Under the pieces are notes generated by a model, which worked only from the letters and a program-made list of their open reading frames with translations, ran no database searches and was not told where the DNA came from. DNA of 64,000 nucleotides from Gordionus sp. m RMFG-2023 (taxonomy: Eukaryota > Nematomorpha > Gordioida > Chordodea > Parachordodidae), in contig NC_088775.1 in NCBI RefSeq assembly GCF_954871325.1, positions 83,057,561 to 83,121,560 of the forward strand. Direction: 5' to 3'. The position numbers and the translations under genes are program-made. Below are positions 24,366 through 36,036 of the stretch, one piece after another; positions within the stretch are counted from its first letter, which is position 1; the number at the start of each line of letters is the position of its first letter.

Positions 24366-24958
24366 ATGGGTCATCCAGTTAAATCATTCCTATTGTTGAT
24401 TCTAGTGTTCTTAGTCGATAAAGGTTCTTTAAAAAAAATATCTTCTTTGAATTTTATAATATATTAATTATTAGTGATCTGCAACGGGCCTAATTTTTCA
24501 AACCCGGCCTGAAATTTTCTTAAAAAAGTTACACCAGCCCGGCCCGAATTTATTTAAATATAGAAATTAATTTTTTTTAAAAATTGGAATTACTCAAAAT
24601 AAAACACCCATGTCATATGGCGTCTAGTCTCATAAATATAATCAAATATGTTTTTTACAAAAGAATTCAACATAATGTTGGTATACTTAAATAAATTTCC
24701 AAGGTGCGACCTGACCCGACCTGAGTTTTTTTAAAAATGTTAGGCCCGACCCAGCCTGATCCCGACGGGGCTACTTTTGCAGATCTTTAATATTAATTCT
24801 ATATAGAAATTCAATCTGTAGACCGAATAAATTCAACAGAAATAACATCTACCTGCTCACCAGGATGCCGGCGACATCCTTTTGCAAGATGTATTCCTAA
24901 TTATTGTGGAGGGTGCAAGTACGATTTTTTTTTACAAGGGAGAAAAGTTAGATGTTAA
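24366..24958 (+). CDS. Six-cysteine variant of the CPPG/YCGGC family (2 exons)
   Basis: Exon 1 (24366-24423) encodes MGHPVKSFLLLILVFLVDK and exon 2 (24807-24958) encodes EIQSVDRINSTEITSTCSPG, then CRRHPFARC, IPNYCGGC and LQGRKVRC. Compared with the sister gene at 30935, the stretch from after CSPG to the fourth cysteine is gone, an in-frame loss that removes cysteines 2 and 3 and leaves six. The intron holds a 321 bp MITE. The frame is otherwise open, with a normal stop. It may make a three-disulfide variant, or be a young pseudogene that has kept its frame by chance. Confidence 0.65.
24469..24789. mobile_element. MITE of the TCTGCA/GGCCCG family inside an intron
   Basis: Ends TAGTGATCTGCAACGGGCC and TTTGCAGATCTTTA, flanked by ATATTAAT (24461-24468 and 24790-24797). 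The sister gene at 30935 has a 52 bp intron without it, so this is an insertion after the duplication. Without the element and one target copy the intron would be 54 bp. Confidence 0.82.
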
Positions 24959-25974
24959 GCGAACCATCGATAATTTTAATATTCTATAAATGTGTTTCAA
25001 ATCAACAAAAAAATAATTATTTAATAGATAAAATATAAGAATAATATTTATCAGAGGTTCAACCAAATGTTCAAAAAAGTATCAACAGATATTTTTAAAT
25101 TTTTAGTGAAATTTTTTTTTTAATACCAAGTCTTATTTTGAAAAATTAAATTATTATTTTTTTAAAAAAAAGAAAAGAAGCTATGTTTAATTTAGATTTC
25201 ATATAATATTCATTAATTGCATAATAAAACGTTGCTATTATAAAATATTTTGATGAAGAGGGAATTATTAAATCAATATCGGCGAAATAAAGATCATAGT
25301 ACATCTTATTGTTTGTTATTTATAAATCTACGCTAGATAATTTTTTTTCTACCAATTTTGTAACTTATATTTTCTTTACATTTGTCAATATTCAATTTTA
25401 AAAATCATCTCAATCTTTTATAATAAAAAAAAATTGAAAGAATTGTGTATGTAGCTTACTGAATAACATTTTTAAATATTTTAAAAAAAAAAATTGTATT
25501 CTTATTCATCGAGATTATCATTATTACAAGACGAACTTTGAATCGTTTTAGATTATTATAAAAAAAATGAAATGTTATATATTATATAAATTTATGGGAT
25601 TGCATAAAAATAAAACGTTATATTGACGAATTAACACATCATTTTGAATGTATATTTTAAATTATAGTAAATGGAAAATAGGATATATAAAAAAAAGTAA
25701 ATGTAAAGTTGACTATAATACCACGATTGTACAATAATTTTTGATTAATAATAAAGGAAATTAAGATCCTTTAGGAAGGCAATTTTTAAAATAAAATAAT
25801 TTCACATAATTTTTTTGAATTTTAGAAGTGTCTAGCAAAAATGAAAGCTGGTAACTAGATTAGATATCCCGTGTAGATAATATTTATAGAGTATAATATT
25901 AATTAAAAATTCTTTATATTTGGGCCATAGCAATAAATTGATGAGAAAATACTTGCAGCGAACATAAGCTAGCT

Positions 25975-26095
25975 AATATATGCTGTCTTATCCTATTTTT
26001 TTTAAATGAGGGGGGGGGGGGGGGTGAGGGGGAGGGAGTAATGTCGAATAAATACAAATTCCTACCAAATAAAGAATTATCCCCCCCCCCCCATT
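25975..26095. repeat. Poly-G and poly-C tracts
   Basis: A run of about 17 G (26009-26025) and one of 14 C (26079-26092) face each other across about 55 bp and could form a long G:C stem. Confidence 0.7.
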
Positions 26096-26289
26096 AACAA
26101 ATATTTGAAAAATGGATTTTTAGTCCATATTAAATAATTGACCTCCCTACATCTTTTCTCAAAAATTCTAGATTTTTTTTATAAAATTTATAAATTTTTA
26201 CTTCCCCTTTTAATATTCGATCCTTTCGAAAAAAAAAGCACAATTTTTTTGGCGAAACATAGCAATTTATCTAAATCATTGACGCGCGC

Positions 26290-26510
26290 TATCTTTCGTA
26301 GGGTAACATTGGACAATTCATAATCGCCATTGTAGATAAACATTTTAAGCGTTCAGTCTCTTGTTTTTCCTTGAGTGATTTTCCATGGGCGAATTAAAGT
26401 AAGTTTTGAAGTAAATCCCCAACATCCTGCCCATCATATTGAGTTTGCACGAGATATTAGATGTTCAATTTTTCTTGGAGCTTATTAGCAACGAAACTAA
26501 TAATATAAAG
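26290..26510 (-). pseudogene. Decayed coding block of unknown family
   Basis: The minus strand reads FVANKLQEKLNI, stop, YLVQTQYDGQDVGDLLQNLL, stop, FAHGKSLKEKQETERLKCLS and TMAIMNCPMLPYER, stop, all in one frame. The composition is protein-like and unlike surrounding sequence. I do not recognise it. It may be a retroposed gene fragment or part of a transposon. Confidence 0.4.
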
Positions 26511-27019
26511 TTAGTCCGTTTTGAATGATAGGTAAATTAGTGCTATATTATACGTATTAAATGGGGTATTTTTATGGTAGATATTACTATAATTGATATT
26601 TGAATGATTTTAAAAAAATTATAAAATATTTTATACTCTTTATCTCTAGCCATATTAATTTTTTTAAGTTTGAACAAATGGTTTAAATTTATATATGAAA
26701 GATTTATTTGGTTTATCTCAATATAAGATCAAATTAAAATACTATAATAATTAAAATACAAAAACAGTTTATAAAAATATATAAAATTACTAAATAAAAA
26801 TAATTATAAGCATTGAAGGCTCTAACAAGAGTTTAATTTAATAATCAATATATACCTTAAAAACAAGTATAATTATGTTTAAAAATTAATAGTTGAAGTT
26901 TTTGTTTAAGAAATATGGATTCGCGATTTTCGTTTGTTATATTAAAAAATTTTCGCAATAAAATTTTTTTTAAAAAATATGTAGACTGTTGAATATTTAT
27001 TAATTTTTTTATTTTCCCC
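26511..27019. other. AT-rich spacer
   Basis: Nothing recognised. Confidence 0.4.
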
Positions 27020-29760
27020 GCTAGTAGGTTTGAATTACTTGATGAAGGAAAGAAGGAGACGCAGGTTGCGTCCCAAATAAAGGATTTCCCGTTCGACTAG
27101 GGGGTACAGATTAAACCGTCGGGTCTGTTGACTGTGGGTGCAGTTTAGGCTGTGTCGGACGTTAGGTTGAACGGGTCAGTTGCATTGATGGCAAGTGTGT
27201 GGTTGTATAAGCGAGCATCCTATGTTAACTCTCAGTTGTAGAGCCGCTATATCACCACTTGCCCCTACCTTTGCTATTTCTTCCTTATCTTCCTCTACCT
27301 CTAACGTTCTTCCCTCTCTTCCCCTTTCTATTACCTAACGGCCGTTTTTAGGGTCAATACCCAACAACCCTTTTCAGGGCTACATACCTAGGAAACTGAA
27401 GGTATCCAAACTCTGGATAACAGACCTCCGACCCGGATACGTAGAACAGATAAGTTGCTAGACATGCTCAAAAGGGTTAACTAATACCTAAGGTAACTGA
27501 GGCTTCAGCTTTTTTTATCTAATGAAGATCAAGTATCTGGCGGATCAAGCAATAATCAACCGCCTTCGCCTCAGCCAGATGCCACCATCGCCTGTCGCCG
27601 ACCTGAATCTTTATCCGATGTTGTGTCCCTGTTGTCAGATGATTTAGGAATTCTGGATGGAATATCAGCATCCTGAATTTCCTTAGACATCAACAGTCTG
27701 GGGAGGGGGGAGAAGCTACATCTTTTATTGACTTTCTGGAGGGTTCTCTCACCGGAATAAAGAGTCCAAGCTTGCGGTGGGTCCTCTGATCTCCCCCTTC
27801 ATTAAGCAGTCCGAAAACGGGAGTCAAACCTAGGCTCGACCATCTCCGTACCCGAAACAATGAAGGAAGGTACTTCCGCCATGCGCACCGATGGGAACCC
27901 GACGCATGTTACATACCAATATTCCAGCAACTCTAAGGCGACTGGAGTAATTGAAATTGAAGGAGATGACCAGATTTGCTAACTTTACGTTATCCCTAAG
28001 TATAGCTCCCCTAGATTAATTAGCGACTTTTCATAAGTTTTCAAGAACTTTCTTCACTACCCGTTCAGGCTCTAGTCGATCCCACTGCTGTCCATCAAGC
28101 TTGACAACCCGAAATTCGTTGGCAAGATTGATTCCACCTTCTTCTCAATCCCACTGGTCACTTATAAACGTTTCTTTGGAGTCCGTATCCAAGGACAATC
28201 CTTCAGATATATAGTCATCTCCATGGGAGCATCTTTTAGTCTTTACTACCTCCAGAGCATCATTCTGGGGGCTGTTGAAAAAAAGAAGAAATAAATTTAA
28301 TTTAATTTAATACATCAAATGTCAGTTATTTTCTGACAGGGGAATTAAGTTTTCCTGGTGGATAGGGGGAAAACGTGATCATCACATGTTTGGTTTTTAA
28401 GGATTCCTTTGTTAGCTATTTTGGAGTGAAGATATTGGATTAATTGGAGAAGATGTCAGCTGGGAGGAACAAAGAATGGACCTGTGGGAAGGAAGAACAT
28501 GTGAAGGGGGATAATTATGATTTATAATATTTATATTCTTTTTTAATGGATAGATAAATATAATTATGAATAAATGTGTTATGAATAAATATGGATTGTT
28601 TTATGGATTTGTTTTAGGGGCCTGTGGTAAAACTGTACAGAAAGCAAATTACAATGTTTACCTCGACGATATTCTCATCCATGGGGATAACGAATTAGAT
28701 GTTAAGTGGTCGATGATCCCTCAGATGTATCTTAGAAGGATGGGGACTTAAAATCGACTTGAAAGATCGGTCTTAGATCCTACTCAGCGAATTATCTACC
28801 TTGGAGTTCCTATTGACCTGGTTTCAAAAACCATCAAGGCGGACAACAACACAAGATGTGGGCTATTTAAGTGTTTAGATGTATTTTGCAGGCATTCCTA
28901 TCAACACCTGGAAATCGGGCGCCTCCTAGCCGCAAGGATCTTGGGGTGTAGTCAACCATTTTGTCTATACTATCACTGGAATGTCCCGTCTTTTTTCGCC
29001 TTACTACGTTACAATGAACCAAATACAACTCACGCCCGTTCTGGATACATTCTACAAAAAAAAGATCATCTTTGACGTTCTCCAATCGCTTATTTTCCTC
29101 AGATATCAGGCTAACAATGAGTTGAATTTCGAAGCCTAAAATAACCACATTGGGTTATGTTTTTAGGGCTACAACAATATGTTAGTCTCGTCAGGAAGCC
29201 TTGTTGCTCTTTAACATCCCTTTGCAAGCGATCAGCCATATCAGTATCACTGACAAAAATATTCTAGCCGCAGGGGTTGGCGTGCTACTCACTATCGACA
29301 AAGATGGTTTCCCACCTATGATTTTCACCAACTCGACGGTGTGGTATTTCGTGTACAAGAATCAAGATCACCATCCATCGAAATAGTTATTACACAAATT
29401 TTGGAAAAACTAGGACTACCTAACTTTACCGCCGTTTTGCAAAACATCCAAAAGGTCTCTACTGATAAAAACCAGGCCTATGAGCCATCCAGAATCTGAA
29501 TTGGTGACCGCGCCTACGCTATTCGAACAAGGATCCACTATAAATACATAGAAAATCGAGGAAATCATGGATCAAACTGACCAGGAAAGGTCCATTTTCT
29601 GACCAGAAACTGTTGTTACTCCATCATTAATCTCGGGACTCTTAATTCATTTCACAAAAACTTGAAAACTTAACCAACTATCTATCAACACCGACGAATT
29701 AACCTAACAAGCCAAATTTTATGAAACAACAACATATACCTTAAACAAAATGCATCCCCG
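27020..29760 (+). mobile_element. GC-richer retroelement fossil (probably Ty3/gypsy)
   Basis: This 2.7 kb block is sharply less AT-rich than its flanks. About 28640-28740 encodes a reverse transcriptase segment with NVYLDDILIHG, the active-site box of Ty3/gypsy-type elements. About 29200-29390 resembles an RNase H start. Sequence between 27400 and 28260 may be the gag and protease part. No LTRs are evident. The copy is broken in many places and old. Its composition suggests an element lineage distinct from the 54-59 kb one. Confidence 0.6.
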
Positions 29761-30526
29761 ATAAATATTATATATATCGCGTTAATAATAACAGTTCTCG
29801 ATTTTTGTTTTTTTTTATCCTTTGCCATATTATTATTTTAATTTACGAATTACCTCCAAAATTTTCAGCTCTAAATCACTAATAAAAGAATTCAAGTACA
29901 AAAGTCATAAAGGCCAATGTACATGATTAAATTTTATCATGTCAGAAAATAGGGCGTATAAAATGTTGTAGTGAATGTATAATTTACTTTTCTGACATTA
30001 AAACTGAAACATAATAGTTATCAAACGAATTTAAAACACGTTTCATATTCTCCGAACGATTACTTTAAGATAACCTATTCTATAACTTCTGTATGAAAAA
30101 ATGATTGTAATATGATACATGGGATTTTTTTTAAGATTCCTAAAACTCAACAATCTTTCCATCGAGAATAAAACATAATTATAAATATAAAATAAAATTT
30201 AATTTAATTTAGATTAATATATATACATCTCTTAACATTGAGGAGGGGGTAGAGATCATAGGATTTCTTTTCCAATTAGAATTGTTTTCCTGGCCTTTTT
30301 AAAAATTTTTATTATTAACCTTCATATACATATATATATCACGAAATAAAATTTAAAAGGGTAAAAAAAGAATCATTTTATATAAATCATAGACATTTAG
30401 AATGCCATGGATGTTTTCTAATCAGGGATAATGTAATAAGTCATTTTTGTCCTATCATTACTCATAGATATATTATTTTCCATCTCAATCATGTTTTTTT
30501 TGAATTAATGTATCATACTTGTTTTT
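29761..30526. other. AT-rich spacer
   Basis: A short inverted pair TGTCAGAAAA...TTTTCTGACA lies at 29940-29999. No gene. Confidence 0.4.
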
Positions 30527-31857
30527 GGAAAATGATTGCTTACAAGCATGAACTAACAACAAGGTAATTAATGTCGTTTATAACCTTTTCTCTCTCACCA
30601 ACAACTTTTATCGCCAATCCTTAAATGCAATCACTCAAATATTATTTTTTTTATATACCCAGCCAAAAGATATCTTCCCCGTTTACATTTTAAATTTTAA
30701 TATACCGAATATTTATTCTATCTAAGATATATATATAATATATACATAATCATATAATTTGTGGCAAATTACCTAATTTTTCATCCAAGGTTAATTATTA
30801 ATTTTATATTTATTAAAAAAATTTTTTTTTTTATCCAAATCTGGATTGATATGAAATTTAATTCTTATTTTTAAAAAAAAAATTGTGTAAATTTAACATT
30901 TATTATTTTAAATTTATTTATCTCCTTAAAAAAAATGACTCAGATGCGACACCCAGATAAAACATTTCTATTATTGATTATAGTATTCATAGCCATAATA
31001 GGTTCTTTAAAAAATATCTTCTTTGAATTTTATAATATATTAATTTAATATAGAAATTCAATCTGTAGACCCAATAGGTTCAACACTAATAAGATCTAAG
31101 TGCCCACCAGGGGTTCCGATAGTCCACTGTTACATTTCCCCATGTCTGCACACAAAATGCCGACTATATCCATCTGCAAGATGTGTTCCTAATTATTGCG
31201 GGGGGTGTAAGTACGATTTTTATATAGGAGGGAGAAAAATTATATGTTAAGCGAATCACCGTAAAATTTTAATATTCAATAAATTTGTTTCAATACAAGA
31301 ATAATATTTATTTCAGAGGTGGCAACCAAATGTTCAAAAAGTATCAACAGATATTTTTATATTTTTAGAGATAAAAAAAAATTTATTATAAAAATCGTTA
31401 TAATGTTGAAAAATTAAATTAATATTTTTTTTAAAAAAAAGAAAAGAAACTATGTTTGATTTTGATTTCCATATAATATTCATTAATTGTATAATAAAAC
31501 GTTGCTATTTTAAAATATTTTGATGAAAACATCTACGATTTATTTATCATGATACATTGTTTGTTATTCATAAAATTGCGCTGGATAATTTTTTTCTTCC
31601 ATCAATTTTGTAACTTATATTTTTATTATATATTTGTCAATTAATTCAATTTTAAAAATCATTTCAATCTTCTATAATAAAAAAAAATTTGTATTCTTAT
31701 TCATCATGATCTTCATATTCATATATTATAAGACGAACTTTGAATCGTTTTTGATAATTATAAAAATATATAGTATATTTTATAATTATACTAAATGGAA
31801 AATTGGATATATAACATGTAAATGTAAATAATACCACGATTGTACAATAATTTTTGG
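30527..31857 (+). repeat. Segmental duplication, copy B (left part)
   Basis: Collinear with copy A from 23999. Similarity stops at 31857 (ACAATAATTTTTGG) and the continuation is found at 37853. Confidence 0.8.
30935..31250 (+). CDS. Secreted 8-cysteine peptide, CPPG/YCGGC family (2 exons)
   Basis: Exon 1 (30935-31001) encodes MTQMRHPDKTFLLLIIVFIA plus II. A 52 bp phase 1 intron follows (donor GTTCTT, weak but the same in the sister gene). Exon 2 (31054-31250) encodes EIQSVDPIGSTLIRSK and the module CPPGVPIVHC, YISPC, VPNYCGGC, IGGRKIIC with all eight cysteines. A Met four codons in, aligned with the shorter starts of siblings, could be the real start. AATAAA lies 28 bp after the stop. This is the intact member of the duplicated pair. 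Confidence 0.86.
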
Positions 31858-31904
31858 TTCGGGTCCGCTTTATATACTCTTAAAAATATCAAAAAGACAA
31901 ATAA

Positions 31905-32610
31905 GCTAAAATGGCTGTCAAAATGGCCCCTATAAGTTTACGTGATACGTGATATAGAACGTTTACGCCCTCTAGTTGTGGATACAACAGAGCTACGTTA
32001 GGTTTTCCTCAATATCCATCTAACTGGACAAATTAAAAGGGGATAAAAATGAGGAGCCCTTCACACGTTTGTGGGCAAGCCGCACCTGCTTGTACGCGTA
32101 ATAGTCCAAGGACTATTACTTAAACGTCTATGGGCTGATGTGGAAAGGACAAAATAAGCACAGCCCACACCCATAAGATGCTTATATACATAATAGATTT
32201 TAAAGGCAAAGGGGGACCTAACTTTAAGATGAGAAAAATGATAGCAAATAATAGATGAAAGGAAAAGGGAGCAAAAGTAAAATAAAGAAGATAAAACAAA
32301 AATAAAGTAAAAAGCAACCCTTGCATTATGAATTCTAATTTTTAGTTCTTCGTGACAGCTACCCCTAATGTCCATGTTTACCCCAAGATATTTATAGGAG
32401 GACACCACCTTGACCAACTTTCCCCCAACCATCCAATCAACCAATGGGGGCGCATGAGATGAAGGCATAATCACCGTCTTATCGAAGTTTATATCCAATC
32501 CAACCCTTAAGCTGAAAGAATTTAGTATCAAGACTAGATTGTGGGCCCCTCCAAGCTCTTGGCGATCATAACTAAGTCATCTGCATAGCAAATCACCCTA
32601 GCGAGAGATT
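31905..32610 (-). mobile_element. Non-LTR retrotransposon (LINE) fragment
   Basis: Minus strand. At 32600-32540 the sequence encodes VICYADDLVMIAKSL, the YADD catalytic box of LINE reverse transcriptases. From 32531 it continues with LDINFDKTVIM and SSYKYLGVNMD, the usual downstream motifs. The similarity ends after ELKIRIHNAR. The rest, down to 31905, matches the dispersed repeat at 5163 and is probably the 3' tail. Only the end of the polymerase and the tail are present, as in a 5'-truncated insertion. Confidence 0.75.
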
Positions 32611-32754
32611 TAAAAAAATATCAAAAATTTGACTTTTACAGATTAGATAGTTTTTCTATTTAAGTATTTAATATTAAATTAATATCATTATAAATTTTAG
32701 TAAAATACCTTAATCAAATTTACATTTAATATAAATTTTAATAAATATATAATT

Positions 32755-32880
32755 GTAATATTTAACATAATATATTATTAATATAATATTTAACATAATA
32801 TATTATTAATATAATATTTAACATAATATATTATTAATATAATATTTAACATAATATATTATTAATATAATATTTAAAGT
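32755..32880. repeat. 28 bp AT-only tandem repeat
   Basis: About four near-perfect copies of AATATTTAACATAATATATTATTAAT, set in a longer region (32640-33280) of almost pure A and T. Confidence 0.75.
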
Positions 32881-33286
32881 AATTAAATTAATTAAATTAA
32901 TTTGATATAAAGAAAAATATATAAATTGTATTAATATAAATTTTAATAAGTATATAATTGTAATATTTAATATAATATATTATTAATATAATATTTAAAG
33001 AAATTAATTTAATATAAATAAAAATATATAAATTGTATTAATATAAATAAAAATATATAAATTGTATTAATATAAATTTTAGTAATATATAATTATAATA
33101 TTTAATATGATTTAATTATAATATAATAATTAATATTATTAACATAATTAATATATAATTAAAATAGTATAATTTATATTATATATTTATAATATTATTT
33201 ACATATTTTATATATTTATAATATTATTTATCTATTTAATATAATTTATTTATAATTCAATATTATACAATATGGTTAATATTACT

Positions 33287-34435
33287 AGGAACTCCATTAA
33301 TAAAATTTTTATAGTAGAGATTTATACTTATTATTCCTATAAATATCAGATTAACTCATATTTTAATTTTTTTTTAGATTTCTAATGATTAATGGGAATA
33401 TGTTAATCTCTTTTCCTACTAGGAACTCCATTAATAAAATTTTTATCGTAGAGATTTATATTTATTATTCCTATAAATATCAGATTTACTCATATTTTAA
33501 TTTTTTTTTAGATTTCTAATGATTAATGGGAATATTTTAATCTCTTTTCCTACTAGGAACTCCATTAATAAAATTTTTATCATAGAGATTTATACTTATT
33601 ATTCCTATAAATATCAGATTTACTCATATTTTAATTTTTTTTCTAGATTTCTAATGATTAATGGGAATATGTTAATCTCTTTTCCTATTAGGAACTCCAT
33701 TAAAAAATTTTTTATCGTAGAGATTTATACTTATTATTCCTATAAATATCAGATTTACTCATATTTTAATTTATTTTTAGATTTCTATTTATTAATGGGA
33801 ATATGTTAATCTCTTTTCCTACTAGGAACTCCATTAATAAAATTTTTATCGTAGAGATTTATACTTATTATTCCTATAAATATCAGATTAACTCATATTT
33901 TAATTTTTTTTTAGATTTCTAATGATTAATGGGAATATGTTAATCTCTTTTCCTACTAGGAACTCCATTAATAAAATTTTTATCGTAGAGATTTATACTT
34001 ATTATTCCTATAAATATCAGATTTACTCATATTTTAATTTTTTTTTAGATTTTTATTGATTAATGGGAATATGTTAATCTCTTTTCCTACTAGGAACTCC
34101 ATTAATAAAATTTTTATCGTAGAGATTTATACTTATTATTCCTGTAAATATCAGTTTTACTCATATTTTAACTTTTAGATTTCTAATGATTAATGGGAAT
34201 ATGTTAATCTCTTTTCCTACTAGGAACTCCATTAATAAAATTTTTATCGGATTTATACTTATTATTGTTATAAATATCAGATTTACTCATATTTTAATTT
34301 TTTTTTAGATTTCTAATGATTAATGGGAATATGTTAATCTCTTTTCCTACTAGGACCATTAATAAAATTTTTAACATAGGGATTTATACTTGTTATTCCT
34401 ATAAATATGAGATTTATTTTGTTAGAGCTATTTAT
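33287..34435. repeat. 134 bp tandem array, about 8.5 copies
   Basis: AGGAACTCCATTAATAAAAT recurs at 33287, 33421, 33555, 33690, 33824, 33958, 34092, 34222 and (damaged) 34352. Most spacings are 134 bp and the last two are 130. Open frames here (such as 33519-33809) are artefacts of a repeat length that is nearly a multiple of three. Confidence 0.93.
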
Positions 34436-34481
34436 CATACGTATTTATTCATATAAATATCGGATTACTTAGATATTACTA

Positions 34482-34918
34482 AAAAATATTGTTAAAAGGC
34501 TCGATTTGAGTCGAGTTTTTAAAAACGGATAACTCAAATTTTGGCTAGCAAAATATTGACTAAGCCTCGAGATTTAGCTAATAGATGCCAAAGTGTTGTT
34601 AAACGGCTTGTTTTGAGCCATTTTTAAAAACAGCTAACTCACTACTTCATCCAGAAAAATATTACCCAAGCTGGAAGATTTTGCTCATAAAAGGAACAAG
34701 GGTCTACACATATATTATAGAAATCTTGAGGTTTAAGCAATATTTTTCTGGCTAAAATATTGAGTTAGCCGTTTTTAAAAATCGGCTCAAAACGAGCCGT
34801 TTAACAACACTATGCCAAACCTTTATGTCACCTCTGAGCAAGGTCTGCTGGCTTGCCTAATATTTTTTCAGATAAAATATTGAGTTAGCTGTTTTAATCG
34901 AGCCGTTTAACAACATTA
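34482..34918. mobile_element. Older TAGTGTTGTT-family MITE, split by a younger copy
   Basis: The outer ends ATTGTTAAAAGGCTCGATTT and ATCGAGCCGTTTAACAACAT pair as inverted repeats. A full copy of the same family (34593-34811) sits inside it. Its termini are more mutated than those of the inner copy, consistent with greater age. Confidence 0.75.
34593..34811. mobile_element. Younger TAGTGTTGTT-family MITE
   Basis: Flanked by perfect 8 bp copies of ATGCCAAA (34585-34592 and 34812-34819). The ends GTGTTGTTAAACGGC and GCCGTTTAACAACACT are inverted repeats, and GAGTTAGC-type inner repeats continue the pairing. Confidence 0.88.
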
Positions 34919-35039
34919 CTTATAAATAATATGATATAATGAATAAGCATGCATGTTGCAAGAATAATGAAATATAGGCCTAACAATTTTATTATTACTT
35001 TTGCAATTATATCAATAGTATATACAAATATTATTAATG

Positions 35040-35500
35040 TGATTGATAAATATTATTATTGTGATTGATAAATATAAAATAATGATTGCAATTGTATAAT
35101 AATGCTATATAAAATAATGATTGCAATTGTATAATAATGCTATATAAAATAATGATTGCAATTGTATAATAATGCTATATAAAATAATGATTGCAATTTA
35201 TATATCAATAGTATATAAATTTATATTTATTGAGACTATATATTGATGAAGGTATATAAAATAAAGATTGCAATTTGCATATCAATTATAAAATTATTTT
35301 TATTAAGACTGTATATTGATGGTGGTGTATAAATATTTGTATGTATTGCAATTGAATATTAATTGTATAGAAAATGATGATTACAATTTGTATATCAATA
35401 GGTGGTATATAAAATAATGATTGCAATTTGTATTTCAATAGTGATATATAAAATTATGGTAATTACTTTTTGCATATCAATATTATATAAAATGGTGTAA
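35040..35500. repeat. 35 bp tandem repeat and diverged relatives
   Basis: AAAATAATGATTGCAATTGT followed by ATAATAATGCTATAT is repeated about three times with high identity (35080-35195). Looser copies of the same words continue to about 35440. Confidence 0.75.
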
Positions 35501-35799
35501 ATTTGGTATAAAAAGCATTAAAAAATGAAAATTTTAACAGCATGATCATAATATTGATAAAGAGTGATGTGAAATTTTAGGTAAAAACCTAATAATTAAT
35601 AAATATCTATGTAAGCATCAATGACATATGTCATTGTTATGCATATAATAGTTTTCTCTATTTTGAGAATATAAATAATTATTAGAAAATAGTAGATTTT
35701 TATTAAATTTAGATTTTATAAATTTATATTGGGCATTTTGCTTTAAAAAAATTAATTGATTTATTGAATAATCATAATTTCCAGATAAAACTAGTAGCA

Positions 35800-36036
35800 T
35801 ATTTTAAATTTTCTTTGGTTGGTTGGAGTTCCTGAATGGATTATATCAAGTGATGCTAGGATTAAAATTTCCAGTTTAACAAGATAACATATTTTAAATT
35901 TACTTTGGTTGGTTGGAGTTCCTGAATAAATTATATCAAGTGATGCTAAGATTAAAATTTCCAGGTTTACAAGATAGCATATTTTAAATTTACTTTGGTT
36001 GGTTGGAGTTCCTGAATGGATTATATCAAGTGATGC
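35800..36036. repeat. 90 bp satellite array, left part
   Basis: AGTGATGCTA recurs every 90 bp (35849, 35939, 36029). The same unit continues at 37237, the two parts being separated by the hAT-type element. Confidence 0.9.

Larger units (their letters stand above)
23999..26160 (+). repeat. Segmental duplication, copy A
   Basis: The region aligns with 30527-31857 (through the gene and its 3' flank) and then with 37853-38200. Shared words include AATGATTGCTTACAAGCA, TTAAATGCAATCACTCAAAT and GTATCAACAGATATTTTTA. The copies are diverged but collinear. Copy A contains the gene at 24366, copy B the gene at 30935. Confidence 0.8.

Noticed and set aside
32130-32150. Possible hammerhead ribozyme (CTGATG...GGAAA)
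   Set aside because: The core is CTGATGTGGAAA without the required CTGATGA, stem II and GAAA arrangement.
33519-33809. 96-codon open frame with an internal repeat
   Set aside because: It is made entirely of 134 bp tandem units and has no independent coding evidence.
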